From: Candidatus Anaerostipes avistercoris
GTDB lineage: Bacteria; Bacillota; Clostridia; Lachnospirales; Lachnospiraceae
Assembly: GCA_019119895.1 (NCBI GenBank)
Contig: DWWD01000006.1
Location: 1 to 59,886 of the forward strand
Length of the DNA stretch: 59,886 nucleotides
Direction of reading: 5' to 3'
Shown: one piece after another, positions 7,969 to 16,174 of the stretch
Position numbering within the stretch: position 1 is the first letter of the stretch
Layout: every line of letters starts with the position of its first letter
Position numbers and translations under genes: made by a program
Notes under the pieces: model-generated
Seen by the model: only the letters and a program-made list of their open reading frames with translations
What the model was told of the DNA's origin: nothing
Databases searched by the model: none

Positions 7969-8562
7969 TTATACGTACTGGATGTTCACAGCTACCGGTC
8001 TGAATACATGGCTTACCATGTTCAATACACTCTTCACAACCGTTGTGCATACATGCACGATGTAGCGGATATCTTCCTGTACCGTATGTTTTAACTTCAT
8101 ATAGCTGTTATGAATGCTTCTGATATAAGATGAGAGCTCCTCCATAGAACCGTAGGCAGCTACCTGTTCTTTGATCTCGTAAGCTTCCTCTGTGGCGAGA
8201 AATGCTTTCATCTCATGTTTTAAGTCTCTCTCATAATAGCAGTGATCCTTCACATTGCCATCATAATGATTATTATGCGGGAATGTAAAATAATCTGCGA
8301 TATAGTGAATAATGACTCCCAGTCTCGCACAATGGCGCATATCCATTCCCCTCTCCGGGTCATAATTGGATACAAACTGTTTCATCTTTTTCTCAATATC
8401 CTGATAGGTAACGTCAAACTTATGGGGTGTTGTAACAAACGAAGGTCTGCAGTCCGGCCAAATGCTTCCCACATAAAATGGAAGTTTATAGTCAAAGACA
8501 TGTTCTAATTCCAGTGAATCCATAATCTGTCCGGCTAATGAAATATGTGATTTTTTTCTCAT
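7969..8562 (-). CDS. Zinc-dependent phospholipase C family protein
   Basis: A 197-residue protein with the all-helical zinc-metallophospholipase fold signature: an early His (KSHISLAG), then GSIWPD, and a metal-site helix GVIIHYIADYFTFPHNNHY (about residues 80-98) followed by HEM. Family members hydrolyse phospholipids or are uncharacterised housekeeping proteins in Clostridia; there is no signal peptide, so a secreted toxin is unlikely. The open frame extends 32 codons upstream, but AAGGAG (8574-8579) and the promoter place the start at ATG 8562. It is transcribed alone. Confidence 0.75.
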   Translation of the reverse strand: MRKKSHISLAGQIMDSLELEHVFDYKLPFYVGSIWPDCRPSFVTTPHKFDVTYQDIEKKMKQFVSNYDPERGMDMRHCARLGVIIHYIADYFTFPHNNHYDGNVKDHCYYERDLKHEMKAFLATEEAYEIKEQVAAYGSMEELSSYIRSIHNSYMKLKHTVQEDIRYIVHVCTTVVKSVLNMVSHVFRPVAVNIQYV

Positions 8563-8625
8563 ATCAACAAATACTCCTTCATATGTTATATGCTGATTAA
8601 TAGTTCGGGAACACCCTTGATTTGC

Positions 8626-8654
8626 ATTATATATCCCTTTCAGAAAATAATCAA
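8626..8654 (-). promoter_or_regulatory. Promoter of the phospholipase C-like gene
   Basis: TTGATT (8649-8654) and TATAAT (8626-8631), 17 bp spacing. It supports the downstream start at 8562 because longer frames would begin inside the promoter. Confidence 0.7.
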
Positions 8655-8663
8655 CCAAAAATT

Positions 8664-9263
8664 TTATTGTTTATACTTTTTTAAGAAATATAAAATTGAA
8701 TGGGAAGAAAATCCTTTTCTTGCAAAAAATCCGTAATATTTCTGAAAATTTTCTTCTGTCACCGGTCCTTTCTGGCGAATCCGCTTTTCCAGCTGTTCCT
8801 TCAATACTGCCCGTTCATCATATTCATACTGATCCCAGATGCGGTCCAGTATGCTGCTGTCAATTCCCTTCTGCAGCAGTTCCTGACGAATCTGCAGCAT
8901 ACTCCTGCTGAGAGCTCTGTACTCCATGTAACGCCGTACATATTCTTCATCATCAATATATCCGTAATATTCCGCATAGATGACTGCTTCTTCCGCGGTC
9001 TGTTCCGGAAATTCGGCCCGGAGCAGCCGGTCTTTCAGTTCTTTCCTTGTCCGGTCCTGCGTTTTCAACAGGGAAAGAGCCTTATGTTTTGCCCGATACA
9101 GTAAAACATTCTGAAGTTTTGTAAAATCTTCCGGACGCAGTTCCTGATTCTCACGCAGTCCCAGTTCCTTTACTTCATTCAGATAAAGGAGGCAGAATTT
9201 CTCCTCATCCAGAAAAACTCTGACCTGCCTCTTTCCTTTCTCTTCCAGCTTTGTCACCCACAT
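8664..9263 (-). CDS. recX: Regulatory protein RecX
   Basis: A 199-residue RecX: tandem three-helix repeats typical of the family, including RTRKELKDRLLRAEF (about 71-85) and IDDEEYVRRYMEYRALS. RecX binds the RecA filament groove and limits recombinase activity. The start codon overlaps the recA stop by one base, so translation is coupled and both share the SOS-like recA promoter. Confidence 0.92.
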   Translation of the reverse strand: MWVTKLEEKGKRQVRVFLDEEKFCLLYLNEVKELGLRENQELRPEDFTKLQNVLLYRAKHKALSLLKTQDRTRKELKDRLLRAEFPEQTAEEAVIYAEYYGYIDDEEYVRRYMEYRALSRSMLQIRQELLQKGIDSSILDRIWDQYEYDERAVLKEQLEKRIRQKGPVTEENFQKYYGFFARKGFSSHSILYFLKKYKQ

Positions 9264-10321
9264 TACTTGTCAGTCTTCTCCTGTGCTGCTTCTTCCTTCT
9301 CGTTCTCCGCCGGAGCCGTGTCTTCTTCAATCAGTCCGTAATGAACCCGGATGGCATGCTCTACTGTCTCCGCGATCTCAGGATGTTCTTCCAGATATCT
9401 CTTGGAATTCTCTCTTCCCTGTCCAATCTTCTCACCATTGTAAGCATACCAGGCTCCGCTCTTATGAATGATATCTGCCTGAGCCGCCAGGTCCAGGATA
9501 TCTCCGTATTTTGAAATTCCCTTTCCGAACATAATGTCAAATTCTGCCTGTTTGAACGGAGGCGCTACCTTATTCTTCACCACCTTAATCCTGGTGCGGT
9601 TTCCGATCATCTCTCCGCCCTGCTTCAATGTCTCAATCCTGCGGACATCCAGACGGATGGAAGAATAAAACTTCAGCGCCCGTCCTCCAGTGGTTGTCTC
9701 CGGATTGCCGAACATAACCCCGACTTTCTCACGGAGCTGATTGATGAAGATCACGGTACAGTTAAATTTGCTGACAACTCCTGTCAGTTTTCTCAGGGCC
9801 TGAGACATCAGACGCGCCTGCAGTCCCACATGGGAATCTCCCATATCTCCGTCGATCTCAGCCTTTGGAACCAGCGCTGCCACGGAGTCTATAATGATAA
9901 TGTCAATCGCTCCGGAACGAACCATTGTCTCGGCGATCTCCAGTCCCTGCTCCCCTGTATCCGGCTGGGAAATATAGAGATTATCAATGTCTACGCCAAT
10001 ATTGCTGGCGTAGACCGGATCCAGAGCATGTTCCGCATCAATAAAGCCTGCGATTCCGCCTCTCTTCTGCACTTCTGCCACCATATGAAGAGCTACTGTC
10101 GTCTTACCGCTGGATTCCGGACCATAAACCTCAATGATCCTTCCTTTTGGAATTCCTCCGACTCCCAGTGCGATATCCAGACTGATGGAACCTGTCGGCG
10201 TTACTTCTATAGTGCGGTCTGCCTGGTATTCTCCAAGCTTCATGACAGAACCCTTGCCATAATCCTTCTCAATTTTAACCAGCGCGGCATCCAGGGCTTT
10301 CATCTTCTCGTCCTGTTTCAT
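9263..10321 (-). CDS. recA: Recombinase RecA
   Basis: RecA forms filaments on single-stranded DNA, catalyses strand exchange and triggers LexA self-cleavage. Of 352 residues: Walker [10 protein letters not shown] (67-75), Walker [11 protein letters not shown], loop L2 region with [14 protein letters not shown], and an acidic C-terminus. The open frame extends 19 codons upstream, but the usual RecA N-terminus and an AAGGAG site support ATG 10321. It is followed by recX and preceded by two SOS-like boxes. Confidence 0.98.
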   Translation of the reverse strand: MKQDEKMKALDAALVKIEKDYGKGSVMKLGEYQADRTIEVTPTGSISLDIALGVGGIPKGRIIEVYGPESSGKTTVALHMVAEVQKRGGIAGFIDAEHALDPVYASNIGVDIDNLYISQPDTGEQGLEIAETMVRSGAIDIIIIDSVAALVPKAEIDGDMGDSHVGLQARLMSQALRKLTGVVSKFNCTVIFINQLREKVGVMFGNPETTTGGRALKFYSSIRLDVRRIETLKQGGEMIGNRTRIKVVKNKVAPPFKQAEFDIMFGKGISKYGDILDLAAQADIIHKSGAWYAYNGEKIGQGRENSKRYLEEHPEIAETVEHAIRVHYGLIEEDTAPAENEKEEAAQEKTDK

Positions 10322-10413
10322 AATTCTCATTCTCCTTCGCTCAAAATTTATACTCTCCGGGTAACATAATCCCCGCATTCTCCATATCTTCTATCTTTTT
10401 TGTGAATGGCTTC

Positions 10414-10442
10414 AGTATATCACAGCCCCAAAAGAAAAACAA
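10414..10442 (-). promoter_or_regulatory. recA promoter
   Basis: TTGTTT (10437-10442) and TATACT (10414-10419), 17 bp spacing. The -35 overlaps the nearer SOS-like box, a good arrangement for LexA repression. Confidence 0.7.
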
Positions 10443-10465
10443 GTGTTCGTGCGAATATTTGTTCG
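10436..10465 (-). promoter_or_regulatory. Two tandem LexA (SOS) box-like sites
   Basis: On minus, CGAACAAATATTCG (10452-10465) and CGAACACTTGTTTT (10436-10449) stand 16 bases apart start to start. Each resembles the Firmicutes LexA box CGAAC-N4-GTTCG with one and two mismatches in the outer half. Position over the recA -35 supports function. Confidence 0.65.
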
Positions 10466-10469
10466 CTTT

Positions 10470-11711
10470 TTACTCGTTCTGCAGCGCCAGACGCACCATC
10501 GTCATCGCCCGGCTTACTGTGACTTCCCGGACTTTCTGCCGATTGCCCTTTAACTGGCATTTTTTCACTTTGGTTTTTCCGTGGACGCAGACTCCGATAT
10601 ATACGAGTCCCGGTTTTTTATCCTCTGTCGCGCCTCCAGGTCCCGCAAGTCCTGTTATGCCGACTCCCACATCGGCTCCCGCTGCTTCTGCGGCTCCCTG
10701 CGCCATCTGCCGCGCCGTCTCTTCAGACACAGCGCCAACCGTGTTCAGCGTTTCTTCCTTCACGCCCAGATATTTCATCTTTGCTTCGTTAGAATAAGTA
10801 ATAAAGCTTTCATTTAACACATCGGAAGCCCCCGGCACATTGACCAGACGGCTGGTAAACATTCCACCGGTGCAGGACTCGGCAGCCGCAATCGTATAAT
10901 TCTTCTGTGCCAGAGTCTCCACCAGAACCTCTTCCAGTGTAATCTCTTCCTCTTCTGTGTAAATCTTATTCCCGAACCGGTTTCTTAATTCCTGTACCAT
11001 AGGTTTCACCAGTTCTTTTGCTTCTTCCTCTGTATCCGCATTCGCCGTTACTCTGAGATGCACTTCTCCCAGTTTGGCATAAGGAGCAACCGTCGGATTA
11101 CTCTGATGTTCGATCAGATCAAGGATTTCTGTTTCTACGGAACTTTCTCCCATACAGTCGATTTTTATTACTTTTGAGAAAAGAACTCCCGGTTCCAGTT
11201 TCTGAAGGATTGGCTCCACCTGGTCACGGAACATCGGAATCAGCTCGCTTGGCGGTCCCGGGAGAAGAATCACTTCTTTTCCTCTCTCTTCATGGATCAC
11301 CATGCCCGGTGCCGTTCCATTCTGATTGTAAAGTACGGTACAGTTTTCCGGCACCATAGCCTGCTTAAAGTTATTTTCCGTCATCGGAAGTTTTGTGGAG
11401 CTGAAGTATTCCCTCAGACGTCTTAATGCCTCAGGATCTTCTATGAGTTTCTGTCCGCAGGCTTTTGCCGCGATTTCTTTTGTCAGGTCATCTTTTGTCG
11501 GACCTAATCCGCCGGATAAAATCAGGATGTCTGACCGCTCCAGTCCTTCGTGAACTACCTGTTCCAGTCGTTCCGGATTGTCACCTACTGTCGTTTCAAA
11601 AAAAACGCTTATGCCTAAAGCGGCTAAGCGTTCTGATAAGTAGGCAGCATTGGTATTCACGATGTTTCCTAATAAAATTTCTGTTCCTACGCAAATAATT
11701 TCTGCTGTCAT
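10470..11711 (-). CDS. cinA: CinA, nicotinamide-nucleotide amidase / competence-damage protein
   Basis: A 413-residue two-domain CinA. The N-terminal MoCF-like domain (1-170) has GTEILLGNIVNTN and SGGLGPTKDD; the C-terminal amidase domain (about 255-410) has AESCTGGMFTSRL and GITGLAGPGGATEDK. The protein hydrolyses ADP-ribose and deamidates NMN in pyridine-nucleotide recycling. It is the last gene of the ftsK-fhs-folD-rimO-pgsA operon, five bases after pgsA, and directly upstream of recA, a classic linkage. Confidence 0.95.
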   Translation of the reverse strand: MTAEIICVGTEILLGNIVNTNAAYLSERLAALGISVFFETTVGDNPERLEQVVHEGLERSDILILSGGLGPTKDDLTKEIAAKACGQKLIEDPEALRRLREYFSSTKLPMTENNFKQAMVPENCTVLYNQNGTAPGMVIHEERGKEVILLPGPPSELIPMFRDQVEPILQKLEPGVLFSKVIKIDCMGESSVETEILDLIEHQSNPTVAPYAKLGEVHLRVTANADTEEEAKELVKPMVQELRNRFGNKIYTEEEEITLEEVLVETLAQKNYTIAAAESCTGGMFTSRLVNVPGASDVLNESFITYSNEAKMKYLGVKEETLNTVGAVSEETARQMAQGAAEAAGADVGVGITGLAGPGGATEDKKPGLVYIGVCVHGKTKVKKCQLKGNRQKVREVTVSRAMTMVRLALQNE

Positions 11712-11716
11712 ATGAT

Positions 11717-12259
11717 TTAATTCCCTTCTGATAATACTTGTCGGTTTTTGTATAAATAGTCAATCAAAGAGATGATTGTCAGCGCTACTGCAATTACGAT
11801 CAGGATGTTTTCGATCAGCACCGCGATATCGTTCCCAAGATCGATGATCAGCATGATGATCATAAACATCTGAAAATTCGTCTTGAATTTTCCCCAATAA
11901 CTGGCGGCAATGACTACGCCGTTGTCAGAAGCCACCAGACGGAAGCCGCTGATGATAAATTCCCTTGCAATGATAATGATCGCCACCAAAGAAGAAAGGC
12001 GGTCCATGCCCACCAGGGCAATCATTGCGGAGCAGACAAGAAGTTTATCTGCCAGAGGATCCATAAACTTTCCAAAGTTTGTCACCAGATTATATTTCCG
12101 GGCGATATGTCCATCCAGAAAGTCTGTCAGGCTGGCCAGGATAAATATGGCAACCGCGATCCACTTGCTTGCCGGTCCTGCCACATCCACCAAAAGGAAG
12201 AACAAAAAGACCGGAATCATTAATACTCTTAATACCGTTAGCTTATTTGGTAAATTCAT
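11717..12259 (-). CDS. pgsA: CDP-diacylglycerol-glycerol-3-phosphate 3-phosphatidyltransferase
   Basis: An integral membrane CDP-alcohol phosphotransferase (180 residues, about five helices) making phosphatidylglycerophosphate. The family motif D-x2-DG-x2-AR-x8-G-x3-D-x3-D is complete at about residues 46-69 (DFLDGHIARKY... FGKFMDPLADK). Its start overlaps the rimO stop by 17 bases, indicating translational coupling. Confidence 0.95.
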   Translation of the reverse strand: MNLPNKLTVLRVLMIPVFLFFLLVDVAGPASKWIAVAIFILASLTDFLDGHIARKYNLVTNFGKFMDPLADKLLVCSAMIALVGMDRLSSLVAIIIIAREFIISGFRLVASDNGVVIAASYWGKFKTNFQMFMIIMLIIDLGNDIAVLIENILIVIAVALTIISLIDYLYKNRQVLSEGN

Positions 12260-13580
12260 ACGTTACATCTCCTATGACATCATATTCTTTTCCCTGTGTA
12301 ATTTTAACATAAACAAAGTCACCTGTCATTAATTCTTCCGGTGAATTTACAAAAACACACCCATCCACTTTCGGCGCATCCATATAAGAACGTCCTACAT
12401 AAATATCATCCTCATACAAATATCCTTCAATCATGACTTTTATGACTTTCCCTACCATCTCTTCCGTATGTTCAAAAGAAATCTCCTGCTGCAGCATCAT
12501 GATTTCGTCTCTTCGCTGCTCTTTGATCTCTTCCGGCACCTGATCTTCAAATTCCGCCGCAACGGTGCCTTCTTCCCGGGAATAAGTGAAAACTCCCAGG
12601 CGCTCAAACCGGCATTGTTTCACAAATTCCACCAGTCCCTGATGATCCTCCTGTGTTTCTCCCGGGAATCCTGAAATCAGAGTTGTCCGGATTGCAATAT
12701 CCGGCATAGCGTCCCGCAGTTTTCCGATAACTTCCAGCAGATTCTCTCTGGTGGTGCGGCGTCCCATTCTTTGAAGAATCCGGTTTTCGCTGTGCTGAAT
12801 CGGAATATCAATATAATGACAGATCTTCTTCTCTGTCTTCATAACATCAATCAGCTCGTCGGTCACTTCTTCCGGATAACAGTAAAGCAGCCGGATCCAT
12901 TCGATTCCCTCAATCCTGCAGAGGCTGCGCAGAAGATTTGGAAGTTCCTTCCTGCCGGTAAGATCTTTGCCGTACAGGGTCACTTCCTGGGCCACCAGCA
13001 CCAGCTCTTTTACCCCGTCCGCCGCCAGACGTTCTGCCTCCTGAATCAGTTCATCCATGGGAACGCTGCGAAAGCGTCCGCGGATCTGCGGAATGACACA
13101 GTAAGTACATCTCTTATCGCATCCTTCCGCAATCTTCAGATACGCCATATGATTTCCTGTCGTTACAACTCTCCTGACTTCCGGATGATCCGGCAGATAG
13201 TCAATGCTCTCATAATGCTCATAGCTTTTTCCTGCCAGCGCCTGCTCCACGGCTTTTACAATGGAATCATAGCTGGTCGTTCCCAGAACAGCATCGATTT
13301 CCGGAATTTCCTTTAAAATCTCATCTTTATAGCGCTCGGACAGACATCCTGCAACGACCAGCGCTTTCAGATTCTGTTCCTTATACTGCGCCATCTCAAG
13401 GATGGTTTCTATGCTCTCTTCTTTTGCGTCGTGGATAAAACAGCAGGTATTAATGACAATAACATCTGCTTCCGTCTCGTCATCTGTCAGTGTATAACCT
13501 TTTTCCGTCAGCATTCCCAGCATGACTTCACTGTCCACCAGATTTTTGTCACATCCCAGAGAAATAAATAATATCTTCAT
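12243..13580 (-). CDS. rimO: Ribosomal protein S12 methylthiotransferase RimO
   Basis: A radical SAM enzyme that methylthiolates an Asp of ribosomal protein S12. From ATG 13580 it has 445 residues: UPF0004 domain with cluster cysteines C10, C46 and C79; radical SAM CxxxCxxC at C154, C158 and C161 (GCDKRCTYC); and a C-terminal TRAM domain (about 380-443). The SLGCDKNLVDSE start distinguishes RimO from MiaB. A longer frame to 13616 exists, but TTTGGAG upstream of 13580 and the conserved N-terminus favour the shorter start. It lies four bases from the folD stop. Confidence 0.95.
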   Translation of the reverse strand: MKILFISLGCDKNLVDSEVMLGMLTEKGYTLTDDETEADVIVINTCCFIHDAKEESIETILEMAQYKEQNLKALVVAGCLSERYKDEILKEIPEIDAVLGTTSYDSIVKAVEQALAGKSYEHYESIDYLPDHPEVRRVVTTGNHMAYLKIAEGCDKRCTYCVIPQIRGRFRSVPMDELIQEAERLAADGVKELVLVAQEVTLYGKDLTGRKELPNLLRSLCRIEGIEWIRLLYCYPEEVTDELIDVMKTEKKICHYIDIPIQHSENRILQRMGRRTTRENLLEVIGKLRDAMPDIAIRTTLISGFPGETQEDHQGLVEFVKQCRFERLGVFTYSREEGTVAAEFEDQVPEEIKEQRRDEIMMLQQEISFEHTEEMVGKVIKVMIEGYLYEDDIYVGRSYMDAPKVDGCVFVNSPEELMTGDFVYVKITQGKEYDVIGDVTYEFTK

Positions 13581-13584
13581 TCTC

Positions 13585-14433
13585 TTATTCTCCAAACAAT
13601 TTTTTTGATTCCACACAGTTCTTCATCAGCATGGCTATGGTCATAGGACCGACGCCGCCCGGAACCGGTGTGATCGCAGACGCGACAGGCTCCACTTTGT
13701 CGAAATCTACGTCTCCGCACAGTTTATTGTTCTCATTTCGATGAATTCCCACATCGATGACAACGGCTCCTTCTTTTACATAGGAATCATCGATAAATTT
13801 AGGCTTTCCGATCGCTGCCACCAGAATATCTGCTCTTTTGCAGATTTCCTTCAGATTCTTTGTATGGGAATGGCAGATTGTCACCGTTCCGTTTTCACGC
13901 AGAAGAAGAATGGACATCGGTTTTCCCACGATATTGCTTCGTCCGATCACAACACATTCTTTTCCGTCGATTTCCACGCCGGAACGCTTCAGAAGCTGAA
14001 TGATTCCTGCCGGCGTGCACGGAAGAAAACCGTCTTCACCGATTACCATATTTCCTACGCTGACCGGATGGAATCCATCCACATCTTTTTTCGGATCGAT
14101 GGCAAGGAGCACTTCATCCTCATCCAGATGATCCGGCAGCGGAAGCTGTACCAGGATACCGTTGATGGAGGCATCCTCATTGCATTCCTTTACGATGTTC
14201 ATCAGTTCTTCCTGTGTCGTCTCCTCCGGAAGCTCATAGCTTACGGATTTGATTCCTGTATATTCACAGGCTCTCTTTTTATTCCTTACATAGACACTGG
14301 AAGCAGGATCTGCCCCTACCTGAATAACAGCCAGGGCAATTTCCTTTCCTTCCTTTTTCAGTGCCTCAACTTCTTCTTTTACTTCATCTTTGATTTCTGC
14401 TGAAATCTTTTTTCCGTCAATTATTTTTGCCAT
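13585..14433 (-). CDS. folD: FolD, methylene-THF dehydrogenase / methenyl-THF cyclohydrolase
   Basis: A 282-residue bifunctional enzyme interconverting 5,10-methylene-, methenyl- and 10-formyl-tetrahydrofolate. Conserved [14 protein letters not shown] with the catalytic Lys (about 49-62), GILVQLPLP and the dinucleotide-binding [11 protein letters not shown] segment are all present, as is the C-terminal [14 protein letters not shown]. It follows fhs by 25 bases; the pair supplies the methyl branch of one-carbon metabolism. Confidence 0.97.
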   Translation of the reverse strand: MAKIIDGKKISAEIKDEVKEEVEALKKEGKEIALAVIQVGADPASSVYVRNKKRACEYTGIKSVSYELPEETTQEELMNIVKECNEDASINGILVQLPLPDHLDEDEVLLAIDPKKDVDGFHPVSVGNMVIGEDGFLPCTPAGIIQLLKRSGVEIDGKECVVIGRSNIVGKPMSILLLRENGTVTICHSHTKNLKEICKRADILVAAIGKPKFIDDSYVKEGAVVIDVGIHRNENNKLCGDVDFDKVEPVASAITPVPGGVGPMTIAMLMKNCVESKKLFGE

Positions 14434-14458
14434 TTTCTTATTTCCTTTTCCTGCTGTT

Positions 14459-16129
14459 TTAGAATAATCCGCTGATCACGCCGTTTTCATCCACGTCGAT
14501 TCCTTCTGCCGCCGGTTTCTTCGGAAGTCCAGGCATTGTCATGATATCGCCGGTCAGGGCTACCAGGAATCCGGCGCCTGCATTTACATAGATTTCGCGG
14601 ATCGTAATGTCAAATCCTTCCGGACGTCCCAGTTTCTTCGGATCGTCGGATAAAGAATACTGGTTCTTTGCCATACAAATCGGAAGATTGGAAAATCCGA
14701 GTTCTTCCAGACGTTTTTTCTGACGTGCAGCTGCCGGAGAATAGCTGACTCCGTCGGCGCCGTAAATCTTCTTTGCAATGGTCTCGATTTTTTCATCGAT
14801 GGACGCATCATAAGAATACAGCTGCTGATAGTGGCTTTCCTTCGTTTCGAGAGTACGGATCACAGCTTCTCCAAGCTCGATTCCTCCGTCTCCTCCTTTT
14901 TCCCATACCTGAGAAAGGGCGAATTCACAGTCTCTTTCTTCACAGAATTCCCTGATAAATTCCAGCTCGGCGTCAGTATCTGTCACAAACTGATTCAGTG
15001 TTACAACCACCGGCACACCGAAAAGTTTCAGGTTTTCAATATGTTTCTCCAGGTTTACGATACCTTTTCTCAGGGCATCCAGGTTTTCTTCTGCCAGTTT
15101 GTCCTTCGGCACTCCTCCGTTATATTTTAACGCGCGCACAGTAGCTACAAGGACAACCGCATCCGGGCTGAGTCCCGCCATCGGACATTTGATGTCCATA
15201 AACTTCTCTGCTCCGAGGTCAGCTCCGAATCCTGCCTCTGTAATGGTGATATCGGATAATTTCAGCGCCAGTTTTGTTGCCTGCACACTGTTACAGCCGT
15301 GAGCGATGTTGGCAAATGGTCCTCCATGCACAAATGCAGGAGTATGTTCCAGAGTCTGGATCATGTTTGGTTTCAGAGCATCTTTCAGCAAAGCTGCCAT
15401 AGCTCCTACCGCATTCAGATCTTTCGCTGTCACCGGCTCGCGGTCCATATTGTATGCGACAATGATCTTTCCAAGACGTTCTTTCAGGTCCTTCATATCG
15501 TTGGCAAGACAGAGGATCGCCATAATTTCAGATGCCACTGTGATGACAAAATGATCTTCTCTTACCACTCCGTCAACTCTGCGTCCCAGTCCTACTACGA
15601 TATTTCGAAGAGCACGGTCATTCATGTCAAGGCATCTTTTCCATACGATATCTCTTGTATCGATATTTAACTGATTTCCCTGCTGAATATAATTGTCAAG
15701 CATGGCTGCCAGAAGGTTATTGGCAGATGTGATCGCATGGAAATCCCCTGTGAAATGTAAATTCAGGTCTTCCATCGGAACAACCTGGGCATATCCGCCT
15801 CCGGCCGCTCCTCCCTTGATTCCGAAACACGGTCCGAGAGAAGGCTCTCTTAAGGCACAGATAGTCTTTTTTCCAAGCTTATTCAGCGCCTGTGCAAGTC
15901 CCACACTGGTTGTCGTCTTTCCTTCTCCTGCCGGCGTCGGGTTGATGGCGGTTACCAGTACCAGTTTTCCGTCTTCATTGTTCTTTACTTCATCCATAAA
16001 ACCAGAATCAAATTTTGCTTTGTACTTTCCGTAAAGCTCCAGATCATCTTCTTTGATCCCGATGCCTGCCGCAACTTCTTTGATCGGTTTTAATTCGGCT
16101 TCCTGTGCGATTTCAATGTCTGTTTTCAT
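14459..16129 (-). CDS. fhs: Formate-tetrahydrofolate ligase
   Basis: A 556-residue ATP-dependent enzyme that forms 10-formyl-THF from formate. The P-loop is [10 protein letters not shown] (65-74); the family segments [11 protein letters not shown] and [22 protein letters not shown] are intact. In acetogenic or formate-using Lachnospiraceae it starts the methyl branch of the Wood-Ljungdahl pathway; otherwise it feeds purine and serine synthesis. It lies between ftsK and folD, an unusual position inside a cell-division/RNA-modification operon. Confidence 0.97.
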   Translation of the reverse strand: MKTDIEIAQEAELKPIKEVAAGIGIKEDDLELYGKYKAKFDSGFMDEVKNNEDGKLVLVTAINPTPAGEGKTTTSVGLAQALNKLGKKTICALREPSLGPCFGIKGGAAGGGYAQVVPMEDLNLHFTGDFHAITSANNLLAAMLDNYIQQGNQLNIDTRDIVWKRCLDMNDRALRNIVVGLGRRVDGVVREDHFVITVASEIMAILCLANDMKDLKERLGKIIVAYNMDREPVTAKDLNAVGAMAALLKDALKPNMIQTLEHTPAFVHGGPFANIAHGCNSVQATKLALKLSDITITEAGFGADLGAEKFMDIKCPMAGLSPDAVVLVATVRALKYNGGVPKDKLAEENLDALRKGIVNLEKHIENLKLFGVPVVVTLNQFVTDTDAELEFIREFCEERDCEFALSQVWEKGGDGGIELGEAVIRTLETKESHYQQLYSYDASIDEKIETIAKKIYGADGVSYSPAAARQKKRLEELGFSNLPICMAKNQYSLSDDPKKLGRPEGFDITIREIYVNAGAGFLVALTGDIMTMPGLPKKPAAEGIDVDENGVISGLF

Positions 16130-16174
16130 AACGGTATCCTTTCTTTACTATATATAAATTATTAGTTCTTTTGC

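Noticed and set aside
7847-8050. 67-residue minus-strand ORF
   Set aside because: It overlaps the end of the phospholipase C-like gene in another frame and spans its terminator.
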